This document shows positions 16,182 through 26,226 of a stretch of 64,000 bases of DNA, piece after piece (position 1 is the first letter of the stretch; the number at the start of each line of letters is the position of its first letter). The stretch comes from Collinsella sp. WCA1-178-WT-3 (M1). GTDB taxonomy: Bacteria > Actinomycetota > Coriobacteriia > Coriobacteriales > Coriobacteriaceae. Location of the stretch: assembly GCF_009696325.1 (NCBI RefSeq), contig NZ_VUME01000003.1, positions 1-64,000 of the forward strand, given 5' to 3'. The translations under genes and the position numbers were made by a program. The notes under the pieces were generated by a model, which was given only the letters and a program-made list of their open reading frames with translations, did not search any database and was not told the DNA's origin.

Positions 16182-17783
16182 ATGAACCAGATACTTCTCT
16201 TTATAGGCCTCGTCATCATTTTGTGCCTGACCATCAAACCCGTCGGCAAAAAGCTCCCCTTCCCCACCCTGCTCATCTTTATCGCGCTGGGCATGCTGCT
16301 GGGCGTCAACGGGCCGGCGCACATCGACTTTAGCGACTACGCACTCACCGAAACCGTCTGCAGCACGGCGCTGCTGTTCATCATGTTCTACGGCGGCTTT
16401 AACACCAATATCGACCGCGCCAAACCTGTCGCCGTGCCCGCGGTGCTGCTGAGCACGCTCGGCGTCGTCGTCACCGCCGGCATCACGGGCGCCTTTGCAC
16501 ACTTCGCGCTAGGCTTCGACTGGATCGGCGGTCTGCTGCTGGGCTCGGTCGTGGCGTCGACCGACGCAGCGAGCGTCTTTAGCGTGCTGCGCGAGCACAA
16601 CCTTTCGCTGTGGGACGGCACCGACTCGCTGCTCGAGGTCGAATCGGGCTCCAACGACCCCGTCGCTTACATGCTCACCGCGGTACTCGCCACGCTCGCG
16701 GCGGGCGGCGACATTAACATCCCTGTGCTGCTGGCCAAGCAGATCATCCTGGGCGTGGGGCTGGGCCTTGTCATCGGCTGGGCATCTGGCCGCTTGATCG
16801 AGCGCGCGCACGCAACGGCCGAGGGCGCGCAGACCATCTTTTTGTTCGCCGTGGCGATCGTCGCCTACGCGCTGCCGAGCTATCTGGGCGGCAACGGCTT
16901 TTTAGCCGTGTACCTTGCCGGCATTGTGCTGGGTGCGAGCGACATCACCGGTAAGGTCGAGCTGGCGCACTTCTTTGACACCCTCACCGAGATGGCCGAG
17001 ATGACGATCTTCTTTTTGCTCGGCCTGCTCGTGACGCCCGCCCGCCTGCCGCAAGTGCTGCTACCCGGTCTGGCGCTCATGACGTTTATGCTCTTCGTGA
17101 GCCGCCCCATCGCCGTCGGTCTGCTCCTGGCGCCCTTTAAGACCAACCCCCGCCAGGTGGCGCTCGTAAGCTGGGCGGGCCTGCGCGGTGCGGCTTCGGT
17201 CGTGTTTAGCCTCTTTGCCGTGGTGGCTGGCGTTCCCGGCGGGCATGACCTGTTTGACCTGGTATTTGTGATTGCCGTTTCGAGCATTGTGGTGCAGGGA
17301 TCGCTGCTGCCTGCGGTGGCAAAGAAGCTCGATATGATCGACGCGGAAGGCGACGTGCGCCGTACGTTTAACGATTACCGCGACGAAGAAGGTATGTCGT
17401 TCGTTAAGCTCAAGGTGGGCGCCGAACATCCGTTTGCCGGTCGCTCGCTCGCGGACATCGGCAGTGCCACGGACATGCTCGTAGTCCTGGTGCTGCGCGA
17501 CGGTGCACACCCGGTGCTGCCCAACGGCGATACCGTCATCGAGGAAGGTGACCTGCTGGTTATGGCCGCGCCAACGTTTGAAGATCGTGCCGAGGTAACG
17601 CTGCGCGAAGTCACCGTGACTCCCCACGGGCGTCTGGCCGGCCAGCGCCTGCGCGACGTGCCGCAAGGCAAGCACCCCTTTATCGTCGTGATGATCAAAC
17701 GCGACGGCCAAACGATTATCCCCGACGGCAACACCCTCATATACGCCGGCGACAAAGCCGTCATCGCCACGCTGGCGTCGTAG
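16182..17783 (+). CDS. K+/H+ antiporter of the CPA1 family with RCK-C tail (NhaP2/CvrA-like)
   Basis: 533 aa. About 13 membrane helices (residues 1-385) of the Na+/H+ exchanger type include SVVASTDAASVFSVLR and the ESGSNDPVAYMLT segment, where the aspartates required for exchange lie. Two TrkA-C (RCK C-terminal) ligand-binding units follow, about 397-465 and 470-533. Likely exports K+ in exchange for H+, gated by a nucleotide bound to the TrkA-C domains. SD AGGAG (about 16,167) is rather far from the ATG. The 262 bp upstream hold no gene. Confidence 0.88.
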   Translation: MNQILLFIGLVIILCLTIKPVGKKLPFPTLLIFIALGMLLGVNGPAHIDFSDYALTETVCSTALLFIMFYGGFNTNIDRAKPVAVPAVLLSTLGVVVTAGITGAFAHFALGFDWIGGLLLGSVVASTDAASVFSVLREHNLSLWDGTDSLLEVESGSNDPVAYMLTAVLATLAAGGDINIPVLLAKQIILGVGLGLVIGWASGRLIERAHATAEGAQTIFLFAVAIVAYALPSYLGGNGFLAVYLAGIVLGASDITGKVELAHFFDTLTEMAEMTIFFLLGLLVTPARLPQVLLPGLALMTFMLFVSRPIAVGLLLAPFKTNPRQVALVSWAGLRGAASVVFSLFAVVAGVPGGHDLFDLVFVIAVSSIVVQGSLLPAVAKKLDMIDAEGDVRRTFNDYRDEEGMSFVKLKVGAEHPFAGRSLADIGSATDMLVVLVLRDGAHPVLPNGDTVIEEGDLLVMAAPTFEDRAEVTLREVTVTPHGRLAGQRLRDVPQGKHPFIVVMIKRDGQTIIPDGNTLIYAGDKAVIATLAS

Positions 17784-17830
17784 CGGCAAGGGACAGCCAT
17801 CCCGAATTGGCTACATTTGAGCATCAATCG

Positions 17831-17996
17831 CCCCGGCTGGGGTCTCGTTGAGGACAATAAGCAACTCTCAAAACTAAGTGAGTAGACTTTTGCCGAATCG
17901 CCGACCACGTCACCAAAGCATAAGTCTGTGACCTGCGGGTTTGTTGAAGCAAATTAGTCGTGTGCTCAGCATTTCCAAAAAAGTCTACTCACTTAG
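17831..17996. repeat. Long dispersed repeat with 15-bp inverted ends, copy B
   Basis: The core 17,874-17,996 is 123 bp, the same length as copy A, with identical 15-bp inverted ends apart from one base. The interior AAGTCTGTGACCTGCGG and CATTTCCAAAAAAG blocks are shared. Like copy A it lies between convergent genes, filling most of the 337-bp gap before 18,121; no gene is seen in the remainder. Confidence 0.88.
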
Positions 17997-18120
17997 CCAG
18001 CGTGCAGTCAAAATAGAACGGTCGCCCGCTCATTAGGCTCCATTGGGACGGCTTATCGTGCATGTTCGCGCAGCTGCGAGTGCAGACGACCCTCCCAAAT
18101 TAGCTATCCTTGTCACATTC

Positions 18121-18312
18121 CTAGTCATCGTCGACGGCAAAATCGCGGAGGTCGAGGCCTTCGCGTTCGGCTCGGGCTAGGAGCTCTTGAGGGGACTCAC
18201 CCTCGATATCCATCACGTCGAGCATGGCAGCAGGAAAGCCCACGCCTGCCGCGCTCCCAGCGCGATCGAGCAGGCTCTCGCGCAGTTGGTCCACATCAAC
18301 TTCGATCTTCAT
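18121..18312 (-). CDS. Small acidic protein at the end of the BREX operon, unknown
   Basis: 63 aa, strongly acidic (tail EGLDLRDFAVDDD), with ESPQELLARAEREGLDL resembling a short helical partner-binding segment. GGAGG eight bases before the ATG supports real translation. It follows the 454-aa gene by 27 bp and is the last gene of the minus-strand BREX transcription unit. I do not recognise a family. Confidence 0.7.
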   Translation of the reverse strand: MKIEVDVDQLRESLLDRAGSAAGVGFPAAMLDVMDIEGESPQELLARAEREGLDLRDFAVDDD

Positions 18313-18339
18313 GGTGTAACCTCCTACCGAGCCAGGTCC

Positions 18340-19704
18340 CTACTCAGCAGCGCTAAGCTTATCCACAGCAGCAACAAAAGCCGCAACCTGCTCGTCGTCC
18401 ATCTGCACAGCCAAACGCCCCACGGGCTCATCGTAGGCGAACTGCACCTTATCGATAAAGCAATCCCAAGCGCGTTCGTCCACACGCACGGCAGCCTCGC
18501 AATACTGGCTGAGCTTTTTGAGTCCATACCAAAACGCATTCACATGACGCGCGGGGTCCTCGTCCAGCACACCATCGTAGCGGCGCCCGTTAAACTCCCG
18601 CATGCGCGCCACGGCGACCTCGAGCGAATCGCCGCCCTCGGCCGAAGCCTCATCCACCAGCTCGGGAATCGTGACCTCACGCCGAACATCGTGCCTGGTA
18701 GCGCCGTCGTACTCGCCCACCAGCACGTCTTCGTCAAGCCGAGAATCGTAGTCGAAATAGCTCGAGCCCCTGCAAATCCCATGCGGCGAGCCAGAGCCAA
18801 ACGCGCAGAACAACCCGCCGTCGGCAACAATACGACGGTAGGTCTCAAACGACTTCTTAACCTGAGCGAGCAACTCGGAAAGCAAACCGGTATCGCACGC
18901 CGTCTCGCACGCAACGCACGCAGGCTCGGGCAGCCCCGAAGGCTCCACCGTGCTCCCCGCAACGCGGGCGGCGCGCTCGGCCCGATATGCCTGCGCCGCC
19001 AAGCGCGCTCGCTGCGCAGCGCCGCGCACGTTGGTAAGTTCACGCTCCAACGCCACGTCACCAGCAACATCACCGGCCACGTCGTCCACAAGCCCGTCAG
19101 CGCGCTGCGGGCCAGTCGCACTTAGCTCAGACTCAAACGTCGCTGTGATCATACCCGCAAGGTCCGTCGCATCGGCGGCACAACGCAACTGTTCCAGCTG
19201 CGTACACAGCAGGTCGGCATCCAAAGGCACAGCATCCACAACGCGCACGCCATTCAGGCGCGCCGCGTCCCGTAGCACCATAGCCCCCGCGGCATCGTAC
19301 GCCGCGCGGACCTTGTCCGCCGTATTCGCACGCAGCTTTACCTCGATAAACGCAAGCGTCTGCTCCAAACGGGCCAGCAGCTCGGCCTTGTCCTCCATGC
19401 GCAAAAAGGCAGCATAGCGTCGCTCTATCTGCAGTGGACCAACAATGCCCGCCTGCTTACGAGCGCGTGCAAGCGCAGCGCCCTCAACACGGCGCACGTA
19501 CGTATCAACAGCCCGCACGGCAGAGTCGCGCGCAGCGTGCTCGGCAGCCTCGACGCCCCTAAGCACGCTCAGCAGCTCGCGGGAGCGCGCCTTGCGCACC
19601 AGCTCCCCGCGATCGTACTGCTCAAGCGCCGTCTGACGCTTGGCTACCGACTCAAAGCCAAACAGCTCGTCGAGCAGCTCACCAACAGAACGCTCGTCCG
19701 CCAC
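18340..19704 (-). CDS. BREX-linked protein of unknown function (454 aa)
   Basis: Mostly alpha-helical by composition. The N-terminal two thirds are rich in Ala, Arg and Glu and coiled-coil-like (residues about 20-260). Cysteines cluster near PACVACETACDTG (about 267-279). The C-terminal part has aromatic motifs SSYFDYDSR, REFNGRRYDG and NAFWYGLKK. I do not recognise it as a standard BREX component. The GTG at 19,704 is preferred (AGGAGG six bases upstream) over one five codons earlier. It starts 77 bp after brxL on the same strand, so it is probably cotranscribed. Confidence 0.75.
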   Translation of the reverse strand: MADERSVGELLDELFGFESVAKRQTALEQYDRGELVRKARSRELLSVLRGVEAAEHAARDSAVRAVDTYVRRVEGAALARARKQAGIVGPLQIERRYAAFLRMEDKAELLARLEQTLAFIEVKLRANTADKVRAAYDAAGAMVLRDAARLNGVRVVDAVPLDADLLCTQLEQLRCAADATDLAGMITATFESELSATGPQRADGLVDDVAGDVAGDVALERELTNVRGAAQRARLAAQAYRAERAARVAGSTVEPSGLPEPACVACETACDTGLLSELLAQVKKSFETYRRIVADGGLFCAFGSGSPHGICRGSSYFDYDSRLDEDVLVGEYDGATRHDVRREVTIPELVDEASAEGGDSLEVAVARMREFNGRRYDGVLDEDPARHVNAFWYGLKKLSQYCEAAVRVDERAWDCFIDKVQFAYDEPVGRLAVQMDDEQVAAFVAAVDKLSAAE

Positions 19705-19781
19705 GGTAGGCCTCCTCACGCACTACGCACCCACATGCTCGCGGGGCACCCGAACACCGGACGCCCCGCACGCCCGCACTC

Positions 19782-22142
19782 CTACAGATCCAGAGCCTTT
19801 TTCGCGGCGTCGACCGGGTCACCATCCATGTAGAACACCGGGCTCAGGCCCGAGATAATCTCGGACGACACGCTCTGCAGGCCGGCGATGGCACTCAGCG
19901 GCAAAATCACGCGCTTGGCGCCGGCGTTTTTGGCCACGCGCATAATGTCCTCGAGCCCACGGATCTCGTCCATAGAGCCCGACATGCGCAAGATTCCCGG
20001 AATCGCCAGCGCAGGCATCACCGGGCGGTTGCACGCCGCGGAGCACAGGCCCACGAACTCGGCGAGCGAAACTTCTTCGGACAGGCCCTTGCTCTGCAGA
20101 TCGTTGTAGAACAGCAGGTAATCCTTGGAGCCAATGTGCATGCCCGGCGCCACGCGGTTCGCCAGGTTCACAAAGTTGTCGAACGCGGCCTCCAGCGTAT
20201 CGCGCACCGGCTTGTTAAAGGCCACGCCCTCGTGCTTAAACTTGCACTCGCCGGCAACGGCCTTGTTCTCCAACTTGTACACGGCGACCTCGCCGCCCTG
20301 CGACCTGCCCACGCCAAACACGTGACCGGACAGCAGCGGCCCGTCGGGAATCAGCGTGTCCTCGCTCTGCTCGGGCACGCGCACCACGTGCACGTCCTGC
20401 GGGTTGTCGGCATCCATATAGCCCAGGTTGACGTCGATAAACTCAACGCCCGCCATAATCTTGAGCTGTTCCTTTACACGGCGACGGCCCTCGATGGCGT
20501 AATCCAGCAGCCAGCGCACGTCGTCCTTGTCCATGGCCTCGTCGGGGAACAGCAGCTTGGCAAGGCCGCTAAAGGTCTTGCGCACGGCGATCTCGTCGCG
20601 CTTGTTAAAGTCGCTGTTAAAGCGGAAGTAACGGTCGATATGGTGCGTAAAGTCCTTGCGGCGCATCTCCTTGCAAAACTCCGACAGGCAGTCGGTGATC
20701 AGGCCATAATGCCCGGTCAGCAGGCTCGAGCGCATCTTGGGAATCTCCCAGCCCGGCAGGTAATAGTGGATACGGTCGAAGAAGGCCGAATCGTTGTTAA
20801 ACTCCGGCGGAAACGGATCAAACAGGTGCGTGGTCTTAAGAACGTTTTGCACGGTGTCGTTGATATTGCCCTCAAAGACCATGGAGGCATCGGCGTTAAT
20901 CTGGTCGCGGCCGCGCGCGTAGCTGCCGCTCGCCATATAGTCCTTCATGATCTGAACGGCATTGGTGTCCTTAAAACGCATGCCGGCAACCTCGTCGAAC
21001 GTCACGCAATCCCAGTGGCCCACCAAGCCCACGCGGTCGGCGCGCATGGAATTCATGCGGCCGAACAGGTTGGCCGTGGTGGTCTGGCCGCCAGAGAGCA
21101 AGATGGCGTAGGGCGAGACCTCTTTGTAGATATGGCTCTTGCCGGTGCCGCGGGGACCCAGCTCGCACAGGTTGTAGTTGCGTTCGATGAGCGGCACCAT
21201 ACGCTCGATAAAGTGCATGCGCTCTTTCTCTGAAAGCTCGCTGGGCTCATAGCCAGCGGAGCGCAGCAGCATGTTGAGCCACTCGTCGCGCGTAAAGTAC
21301 TGGCGCTCGTCGACCATAGCATCCAGGTCCAGGTTGGGCATCTGGATGGGCGTGAGCGACGCCACACTAAACGGAGAATCCTCGGGGCCGCGCTTTTTGC
21401 GCTTGGCCTTGGAGCGGCGCGGCGCATCGTCGCCAAAGACCTCCATGCCAAACTCGTCTTCCTCATCCACGGGATGACGATACTCGATGCTCATAATGCA
21501 CCAAATGCCACCCTGCAGAATCTTGGAATAGTCACGCACGTACTCGGCAGGCATCACAAACGGCTCGATGGTCAGATTGGCAAACGATGCCACGTAGATG
21601 TCTTTGTACTCGTCGAGCTTGGCCGTCACCTTGTCGATGATGGTAAAGCGGCCCAGTTCGCGAATCTTGGACTTAATGCGCTCGGACTCGTCGGGACGCA
21701 CGTAGTTATCGGTGAGGATCCTGCGAATGCGTTCCAGGCCCTCTGCCACGGCATCCTCGTCATCGGTTGAGCAGTACATGCCCAGCAGGTACTCCAAAAC
21801 AAAGGTGGGCACGTTGGCGCCGCGCTTCATAAGGGCCGTCAGGTCCTTGCGCACGATCTTGCCAGCAAAGTGCTCGAGCAGCTTGCCGTCCAGCCCGTCC
21901 ATGTCGTAGCCCTCATCCTCGGGAGCCTCGGCCACAGCTTGGTCATAGCCATCGCTTGAGGATTCACCCTCGGCGGGCGCGGCAGCCTCAACGGGCGCGG
22001 CAGCAACCGGCTCCGGGGCAGGCGCAGCAGCCTCAGCCTCCGCAGCAGGCACGACCTCCTCCGCGGACGCCGCAGCCTCCGCAGGCACATCAACATCAAT
22101 CGAGGGAACTTCCCACAGATTGTCGTCATGGCTATCAAACAT
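19782..22142 (-). CDS. brxL: BREX Lon-like protease BrxL
   Basis: 786 aa AAA+ protein, a core part of type 1 BREX. An acidic Ala/Pro/Glu-rich N-terminal stretch (about residues 10-70) precedes the conserved body. Walker A is GPRGTGKS (about residue 328), Walker B VTFDEVAGM (about 384), and the C-terminal third is the Lon-protease-like domain. BrxL assembles on DNA as a ring and is needed for phage exclusion. The ATG at 22,142 is preferred over the GTG at 22,151 because AGGAG lies eight bases upstream. It follows pglZ by 11 bp. Confidence 0.95.
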   Translation of the reverse strand: MFDSHDDNLWEVPSIDVDVPAEAAASAEEVVPAAEAEAAAPAPEPVAAAPVEAAAPAEGESSSDGYDQAVAEAPEDEGYDMDGLDGKLLEHFAGKIVRKDLTALMKRGANVPTFVLEYLLGMYCSTDDEDAVAEGLERIRRILTDNYVRPDESERIKSKIRELGRFTIIDKVTAKLDEYKDIYVASFANLTIEPFVMPAEYVRDYSKILQGGIWCIMSIEYRHPVDEEDEFGMEVFGDDAPRRSKAKRKKRGPEDSPFSVASLTPIQMPNLDLDAMVDERQYFTRDEWLNMLLRSAGYEPSELSEKERMHFIERMVPLIERNYNLCELGPRGTGKSHIYKEVSPYAILLSGGQTTTANLFGRMNSMRADRVGLVGHWDCVTFDEVAGMRFKDTNAVQIMKDYMASGSYARGRDQINADASMVFEGNINDTVQNVLKTTHLFDPFPPEFNNDSAFFDRIHYYLPGWEIPKMRSSLLTGHYGLITDCLSEFCKEMRRKDFTHHIDRYFRFNSDFNKRDEIAVRKTFSGLAKLLFPDEAMDKDDVRWLLDYAIEGRRRVKEQLKIMAGVEFIDVNLGYMDADNPQDVHVVRVPEQSEDTLIPDGPLLSGHVFGVGRSQGGEVAVYKLENKAVAGECKFKHEGVAFNKPVRDTLEAAFDNFVNLANRVAPGMHIGSKDYLLFYNDLQSKGLSEEVSLAEFVGLCSAACNRPVMPALAIPGILRMSGSMDEIRGLEDIMRVAKNAGAKRVILPLSAIAGLQSVSSEIISGLSPVFYMDGDPVDAAKKALDL

Positions 22143-22153
22143 AGGGCACACTC

Positions 22154-24835
22154 CTAAAAACCAAAGTCAGCAACAGGGGCAAACGAAACGGCGATGGTAT
22201 ACGTCTCGCGCCAAACGATCTTGCCCGACTGGGCGTCGCGGCAGACCAGCAAATGGGACAAGCCGGACCCAAACGACACACCCGTCTTAAGCGTAAAGCG
22301 AGCCTCGACCACGCGGTCCTGCGGGTTGGGCGAAGTCATGTCCGCATGCACGCGAGCAACATCGCTCACCTCGTTGCCGGTCTCGTCGGTAAACACCAGC
22401 TCGTACTCGCACGGCAGTACCTTGCCCGTAGCGGCCTCCTCCTGCAGCAACTTAATGCCAAACAGCGAGTTGGTAACACGACGGCTCTCGCTCAGCACGC
22501 GCAGCTTCGCAGTCTGCGTATCAACGAATTCCTTTGAGGAGGCACTCAGGCGGCGATACCCGACCACCGGCACCACGAGCTCCTGCAGGCTCACGCCACC
22601 ATGCACGTAGCGCTTGGTTCCACCGGGGCGCTTATAGTGCACGATCCCGCGCGGAGCCAAGCCAACGTAGCCGCCGCCCGGCACCACATGGTCCATGTTC
22701 ATGGCTAAACACGGGCTACCGTCCGCGCCGTTAGCGATATCGGCCAAGGTGTCGCCCTGAGCGACCACCGCATGGCGCTTGCCAAACAGCACCGGATCGT
22801 CGGGCAGGTCGTTCTTGCCCAGGAACAAGCATTCCGGCAGTTCATTGGCCGTGTACAAAAAGCCATGGTCGGATGTGATCGTCACGCGGGCGCCTGGCGC
22901 GTCGGTGCACACGCGCTTGGCGATCGAGACCAGCTCGTCCACGCTCTCGGCGCACGCATCGAACACGTCGCTTTCGGTGGCGAGCTTCTCCCCCGTCGCG
23001 TCGATCTTGTTGTGATACAGGTACACGATCTCGCTGGACTTGAGCAGCTCCTTGCGGTCGGCGGCAGACATATCCAGATACGCCGCGGCACTCAGGGCAC
23101 GACCCGTAGGTGCGGCCTTCTGCAGCACCGCTTGACGCTCGACCGTAGAACCCGTGGGCATATCATCAAGCAGCACGGCGCACGTTTCCATGTTGAGCGT
23201 CATGGCCTGATGCGGCAACAGCGCCGGCATGCCCATCTCGGTAATTGAGGGAAACATCGCCTGCACGCTACCCATGCGCACCTCGCCGCCGCGCTCGCGC
23301 TCCAAAGCGGCAGCCACGTCCTGAGCCACCTCGTAGCGCAGCGCATCGCTGATCAGGACCACCTTGGCCTTGGCGCTGCCGGTATACGTGGGCAGCGTCT
23401 CCCAATAGAACAGGTCTTGGCGAGCGACACCCTCAACATAGCCGGCATCGCGCCACTGCGCCTGGGCGGCATTGGCCCAGCACGCGTTGCTCTCGGTCAG
23501 ATACCAGTTAACGTAGTTGTTCTCGGCCCATTCGACCGCGCGGCGCTCTGGCTCCTCCAACAGGTCGACACCGCGCAGCTTGCAGCGCTCGTTGGCCTGA
23601 CGCAGCGCGCGATAGGCCGCATCCATGCGCCACCAATCCGTGGTGTAGGCCTCCCACACCTCGGCCGCCTGGGCAATATGGAATCCACCTGCATGGTCAC
23701 GCTTAAAGGCCGCCATGTCGGCCAGCGCCAAAAGCACCTGGTAGTAGCAGGCGACATCGTCGTACCAGCACAGGTCGCGACGGGCCGCGGCAACACGACG
23801 GGCCTCGTCAACGCGATCGGCACCCTGCGCCAGCGAGGCGAGCAGGTCGCTCAAAATGGCCTCGTCAACGCACGGGAATACATCCAGGCGCAGCAGATCG
23901 TCGGTAGGCAGAGCACCAAACACATGGCGCAGGCCGCACGCGTCCTGAACCAGCTCGCAAATCTCGCGCAGGTCCTCAGACGCCGCAGCATCGCCCGCCC
24001 ATTCGCGGACAACGGCAATGCAATACGGCGCATAGGCAGGCGCAATATGGTTGGAAAGCTTTTGCAGCGCAGCCGCCGGCACCAGCGAGGCTGAGGCCGT
24101 CAGCAGTACATGGGCGGCAAAATCCTGAAGCGAATCACGCTCGAACAGCGTACCCTCAAAGCCCGTGCGCTGACGCACAAAGGCAGCAAGGCTGTCGGCG
24201 GCCTCAAACTTTTGCGCCAGCTCCGACAGCGCCTCCGGGCCATCGTGCAGCAGCATAGTCAGGCACGCGCGCACAATAAACGGCATGGTGGCAGCGCTGG
24301 GATCGGAGCCGCCAAACATGGCGGCCAGCAGGCCCAGCTCAACATCGGCCGCGCACGCAGGCGCGGGCATGCACTTGGAAAACTTGGCGACGCGGCCCTT
24401 AGCGGCAAAGAACGACTTGTGCGCCTGCAGAGCCTTGCGAATATCCCGCGCGTTCGAAGCCCCCAGTTGATCGGCCAGCAGCGACAGATAGTCCGCCGAG
24501 AACTGATCGGCATACAGCTCAACGTCGGCCAGCCAATCGCCCTCGAGGCCACCACGCCCCTGCTGGCGATACACCAGCATGTCGCTCGTGGTGTCCTCGC
24601 GGGCGATAAGGCGCTTGACCTCAAACATATGCCCGTCGCAAGCCTCCACAAAGCGCACCGGACGCGGCAGGCGCTGCTCTACCGCTTCGCCAAAGCCGCC
24701 CTCGGCAAGCTCGGCAAACGTGGCGGCAAACTCGCCTTCCGCGTCGTGCCACACCACCACGCGGCGCTCACGGCAATCGGGCAGCGGCTGTTCAAAGCGC
24801 GCCGCCAGCTCTTCAATTACATTGAACTTTGCCAT
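22154..24835 (-). CDS. pglZ: BREX phosphatase-like protein PglZ (type A)
   Basis: 893 aa with the alkaline-phosphatase-superfamily core in the second half: VVLISDALRYEVAQ (about residue 497), and TSDHGFLYTANELPEC (about 652), which carry metal-binding Asp/His residues. PglZ works with PglX and BrxB/BrxC in host methylation and phage exclusion. Length and motifs match intact BREX type 1 proteins. The ATG at 24,835 has only a weak GTGGGA SD, consistent with coupling to upstream translation. It starts 60 bp downstream of the separate pglX C-terminal ORF. Confidence 0.95.
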   Translation of the reverse strand: MAKFNVIEELAARFEQPLPDCRERRVVVWHDAEGEFAATFAELAEGGFGEAVEQRLPRPVRFVEACDGHMFEVKRLIAREDTTSDMLVYRQQGRGGLEGDWLADVELYADQFSADYLSLLADQLGASNARDIRKALQAHKSFFAAKGRVAKFSKCMPAPACAADVELGLLAAMFGGSDPSAATMPFIVRACLTMLLHDGPEALSELAQKFEAADSLAAFVRQRTGFEGTLFERDSLQDFAAHVLLTASASLVPAAALQKLSNHIAPAYAPYCIAVVREWAGDAAASEDLREICELVQDACGLRHVFGALPTDDLLRLDVFPCVDEAILSDLLASLAQGADRVDEARRVAAARRDLCWYDDVACYYQVLLALADMAAFKRDHAGGFHIAQAAEVWEAYTTDWWRMDAAYRALRQANERCKLRGVDLLEEPERRAVEWAENNYVNWYLTESNACWANAAQAQWRDAGYVEGVARQDLFYWETLPTYTGSAKAKVVLISDALRYEVAQDVAAALERERGGEVRMGSVQAMFPSITEMGMPALLPHQAMTLNMETCAVLLDDMPTGSTVERQAVLQKAAPTGRALSAAAYLDMSAADRKELLKSSEIVYLYHNKIDATGEKLATESDVFDACAESVDELVSIAKRVCTDAPGARVTITSDHGFLYTANELPECLFLGKNDLPDDPVLFGKRHAVVAQGDTLADIANGADGSPCLAMNMDHVVPGGGYVGLAPRGIVHYKRPGGTKRYVHGGVSLQELVVPVVGYRRLSASSKEFVDTQTAKLRVLSESRRVTNSLFGIKLLQEEAATGKVLPCEYELVFTDETGNEVSDVARVHADMTSPNPQDRVVEARFTLKTGVSFGSGLSHLLVCRDAQSGKIVWRETYTIAVSFAPVADFGF

Positions 24836-24895
24836 CTAACAATCCCACTGTCATACCGGTCAAAACAATTCGCGTAACGCGTAATCACGTGTGCA

Positions 24896-25864
24896 TTATT
24901 TTATCTTTGCCAGCACATCCTGGAACTTGGCATAGTTGACCTTAACGCCGTCGTCCAGGTCAATCTTGATCATCTGGTCGGCCAGGTGATGCAGCTTTTC
25001 CTCGTAGGCAACGGTCTCGGTCAGCTGATCCTTGAGCTTTTTGATGCGCTTGGTCAGCGCAACCTTCTCGCCGCGCTCGGCCGTGGCCAGCGCGTCCTCG
25101 GCGTCGGCAATCTGCGAGCGATAGCGCTCCTGCTGCTCGTGCACGTAGTCGGTGCGAATGCGCGCCAGCAGATCGGGCGTATAGCGGTGCATGTACACCA
25201 GGGCCATAAAGCCGTTCTTTTTGCCCGAGTCGAACAGCCAGTAGATGGGACGCTTCTTGTAGGTCTGGCAGTGGTCCTTAAAGAAGTCCTTCAAAAAGTA
25301 GGTGCGAATCACCTCGCGCGAGGTGCCCTTGCCGCCGAGCGCCTCGGCAATAAAGGCCAGGTTCTGCTCGAGCGTCTCCTCGCCGTACACGGTGCGCACA
25401 AAGTCAATAAAATAGCGCACGATGTCGTCGTCAAAGTACTCGTCGTCGGTAATGGGCAGCACGTTGTCGCTGTCGGGCATAAAGGTCACGTGATCGGGAT
25501 CGGGCATTTTGGCCTGATAGTCAGAGACCGTGGCCCCCTGGTCGGCCAAGACCAGACCGTCCACGTCCAGCGAATAGCGGCCGAACATGCAGCCCACGGC
25601 ATAGCTTATGAGCGAGGTAATCTCGTCGCGCTTGGTGCGCACATACTTGTTGCCCTTGTAGCTCTCGGGAATCTCGTCGGCGGTATCGAAGATGCGCGCC
25701 ACCGATACGTACTTGTCCTCGACCTCGATGGGTACCTCGCCCTCCATGTTGTAGATCTTGGCAAAGATTCGGTTGAGCTCCTCCTCGTTAGCGCGAAGCT
25801 GCTCAAAGCGAGCATTGACCTCGGCCTTGCGAGCCTCGTATTTATCGGCGAGCAACGTTGCCAT
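24896..25864 (-). CDS. pglX: C-terminal part of the BREX methyltransferase PglX (separate ORF)
   Basis: 322 aa matching only the conserved end of type 1 PglX: NEEELNRIFAKIY near residue 27, SLISYAVGCMFGRYSLDVDG (about 85-104), YFLKDFFKDHCQTYKKRPIY (about 191-210), and a coiled coil before LDDGVKVNYAKFQDVL at the end. In intact PglX this follows directly on the WDS(F/L)ETS...FKRHPL segment, which here ends the ORF at 30,910. The 5-kb stretch 25,865-30,909 separates the two. It has its own ATG with a weak GGGATAGAG SD, and the frame is fully open, so it may be made as a separate subunit. Base composition is like brxC/pglZ rather than the insert. Confidence 0.88.
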   Translation of the reverse strand: MATLLADKYEARKAEVNARFEQLRANEEELNRIFAKIYNMEGEVPIEVEDKYVSVARIFDTADEIPESYKGNKYVRTKRDEITSLISYAVGCMFGRYSLDVDGLVLADQGATVSDYQAKMPDPDHVTFMPDSDNVLPITDDEYFDDDIVRYFIDFVRTVYGEETLEQNLAFIAEALGGKGTSREVIRTYFLKDFFKDHCQTYKKRPIYWLFDSGKKNGFMALVYMHRYTPDLLARIRTDYVHEQQERYRSQIADAEDALATAERGEKVALTKRIKKLKDQLTETVAYEEKLHHLADQMIKIDLDDGVKVNYAKFQDVLAKIK

Positions 25865-26034
25865 ATCTCTATCCCATCCAATCAGGACCGATTAAAAGCC
25901 CAATAAAACTAGCTAAGTCAACATAGACAAGTCTACCCGACAGCAAAGCAAATAGCGCCCCGTGCAGAGCATTTGCAAGCACCATTTTGAGGGTACGCCC
26001 ACCACAAGCCGACCCCGCTTAGCAGCCAGTATGT

Positions 26035-26088
26035 ATTAACTTACTCCACCAGCTCCACCATTTGTTGAGCAACAAGTGCGAGCGGTAG
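26035..26088 (-). repeat. BREX-locus palindrome motif, copy 1
   Basis: On the minus strand CTACCGCTCGCAC, then TTGTTGCTCAACAA (a palindrome), then ATGG and a GTAAGTTAA-like segment. The 31 bases 26,058-26,088 are identical to 29,235-29,265. It ends about 170 bp upstream of the pglX C-part start, in the same orientation as that gene, and is a candidate operator. Confidence 0.8.
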
Positions 26089-26226
26089 CCATAACGCCAC
26101 GGCCGCATCAACCGGTTCAAAGCAACACGAACGAGCGCGTCCCCACCATCTCATGCCAAAAGTCTGTCGTTATCCTAAAACCGCAGGCAGATTGACGAAC
26201 ATGTGTTTGGTCATTATAATTTCTAC

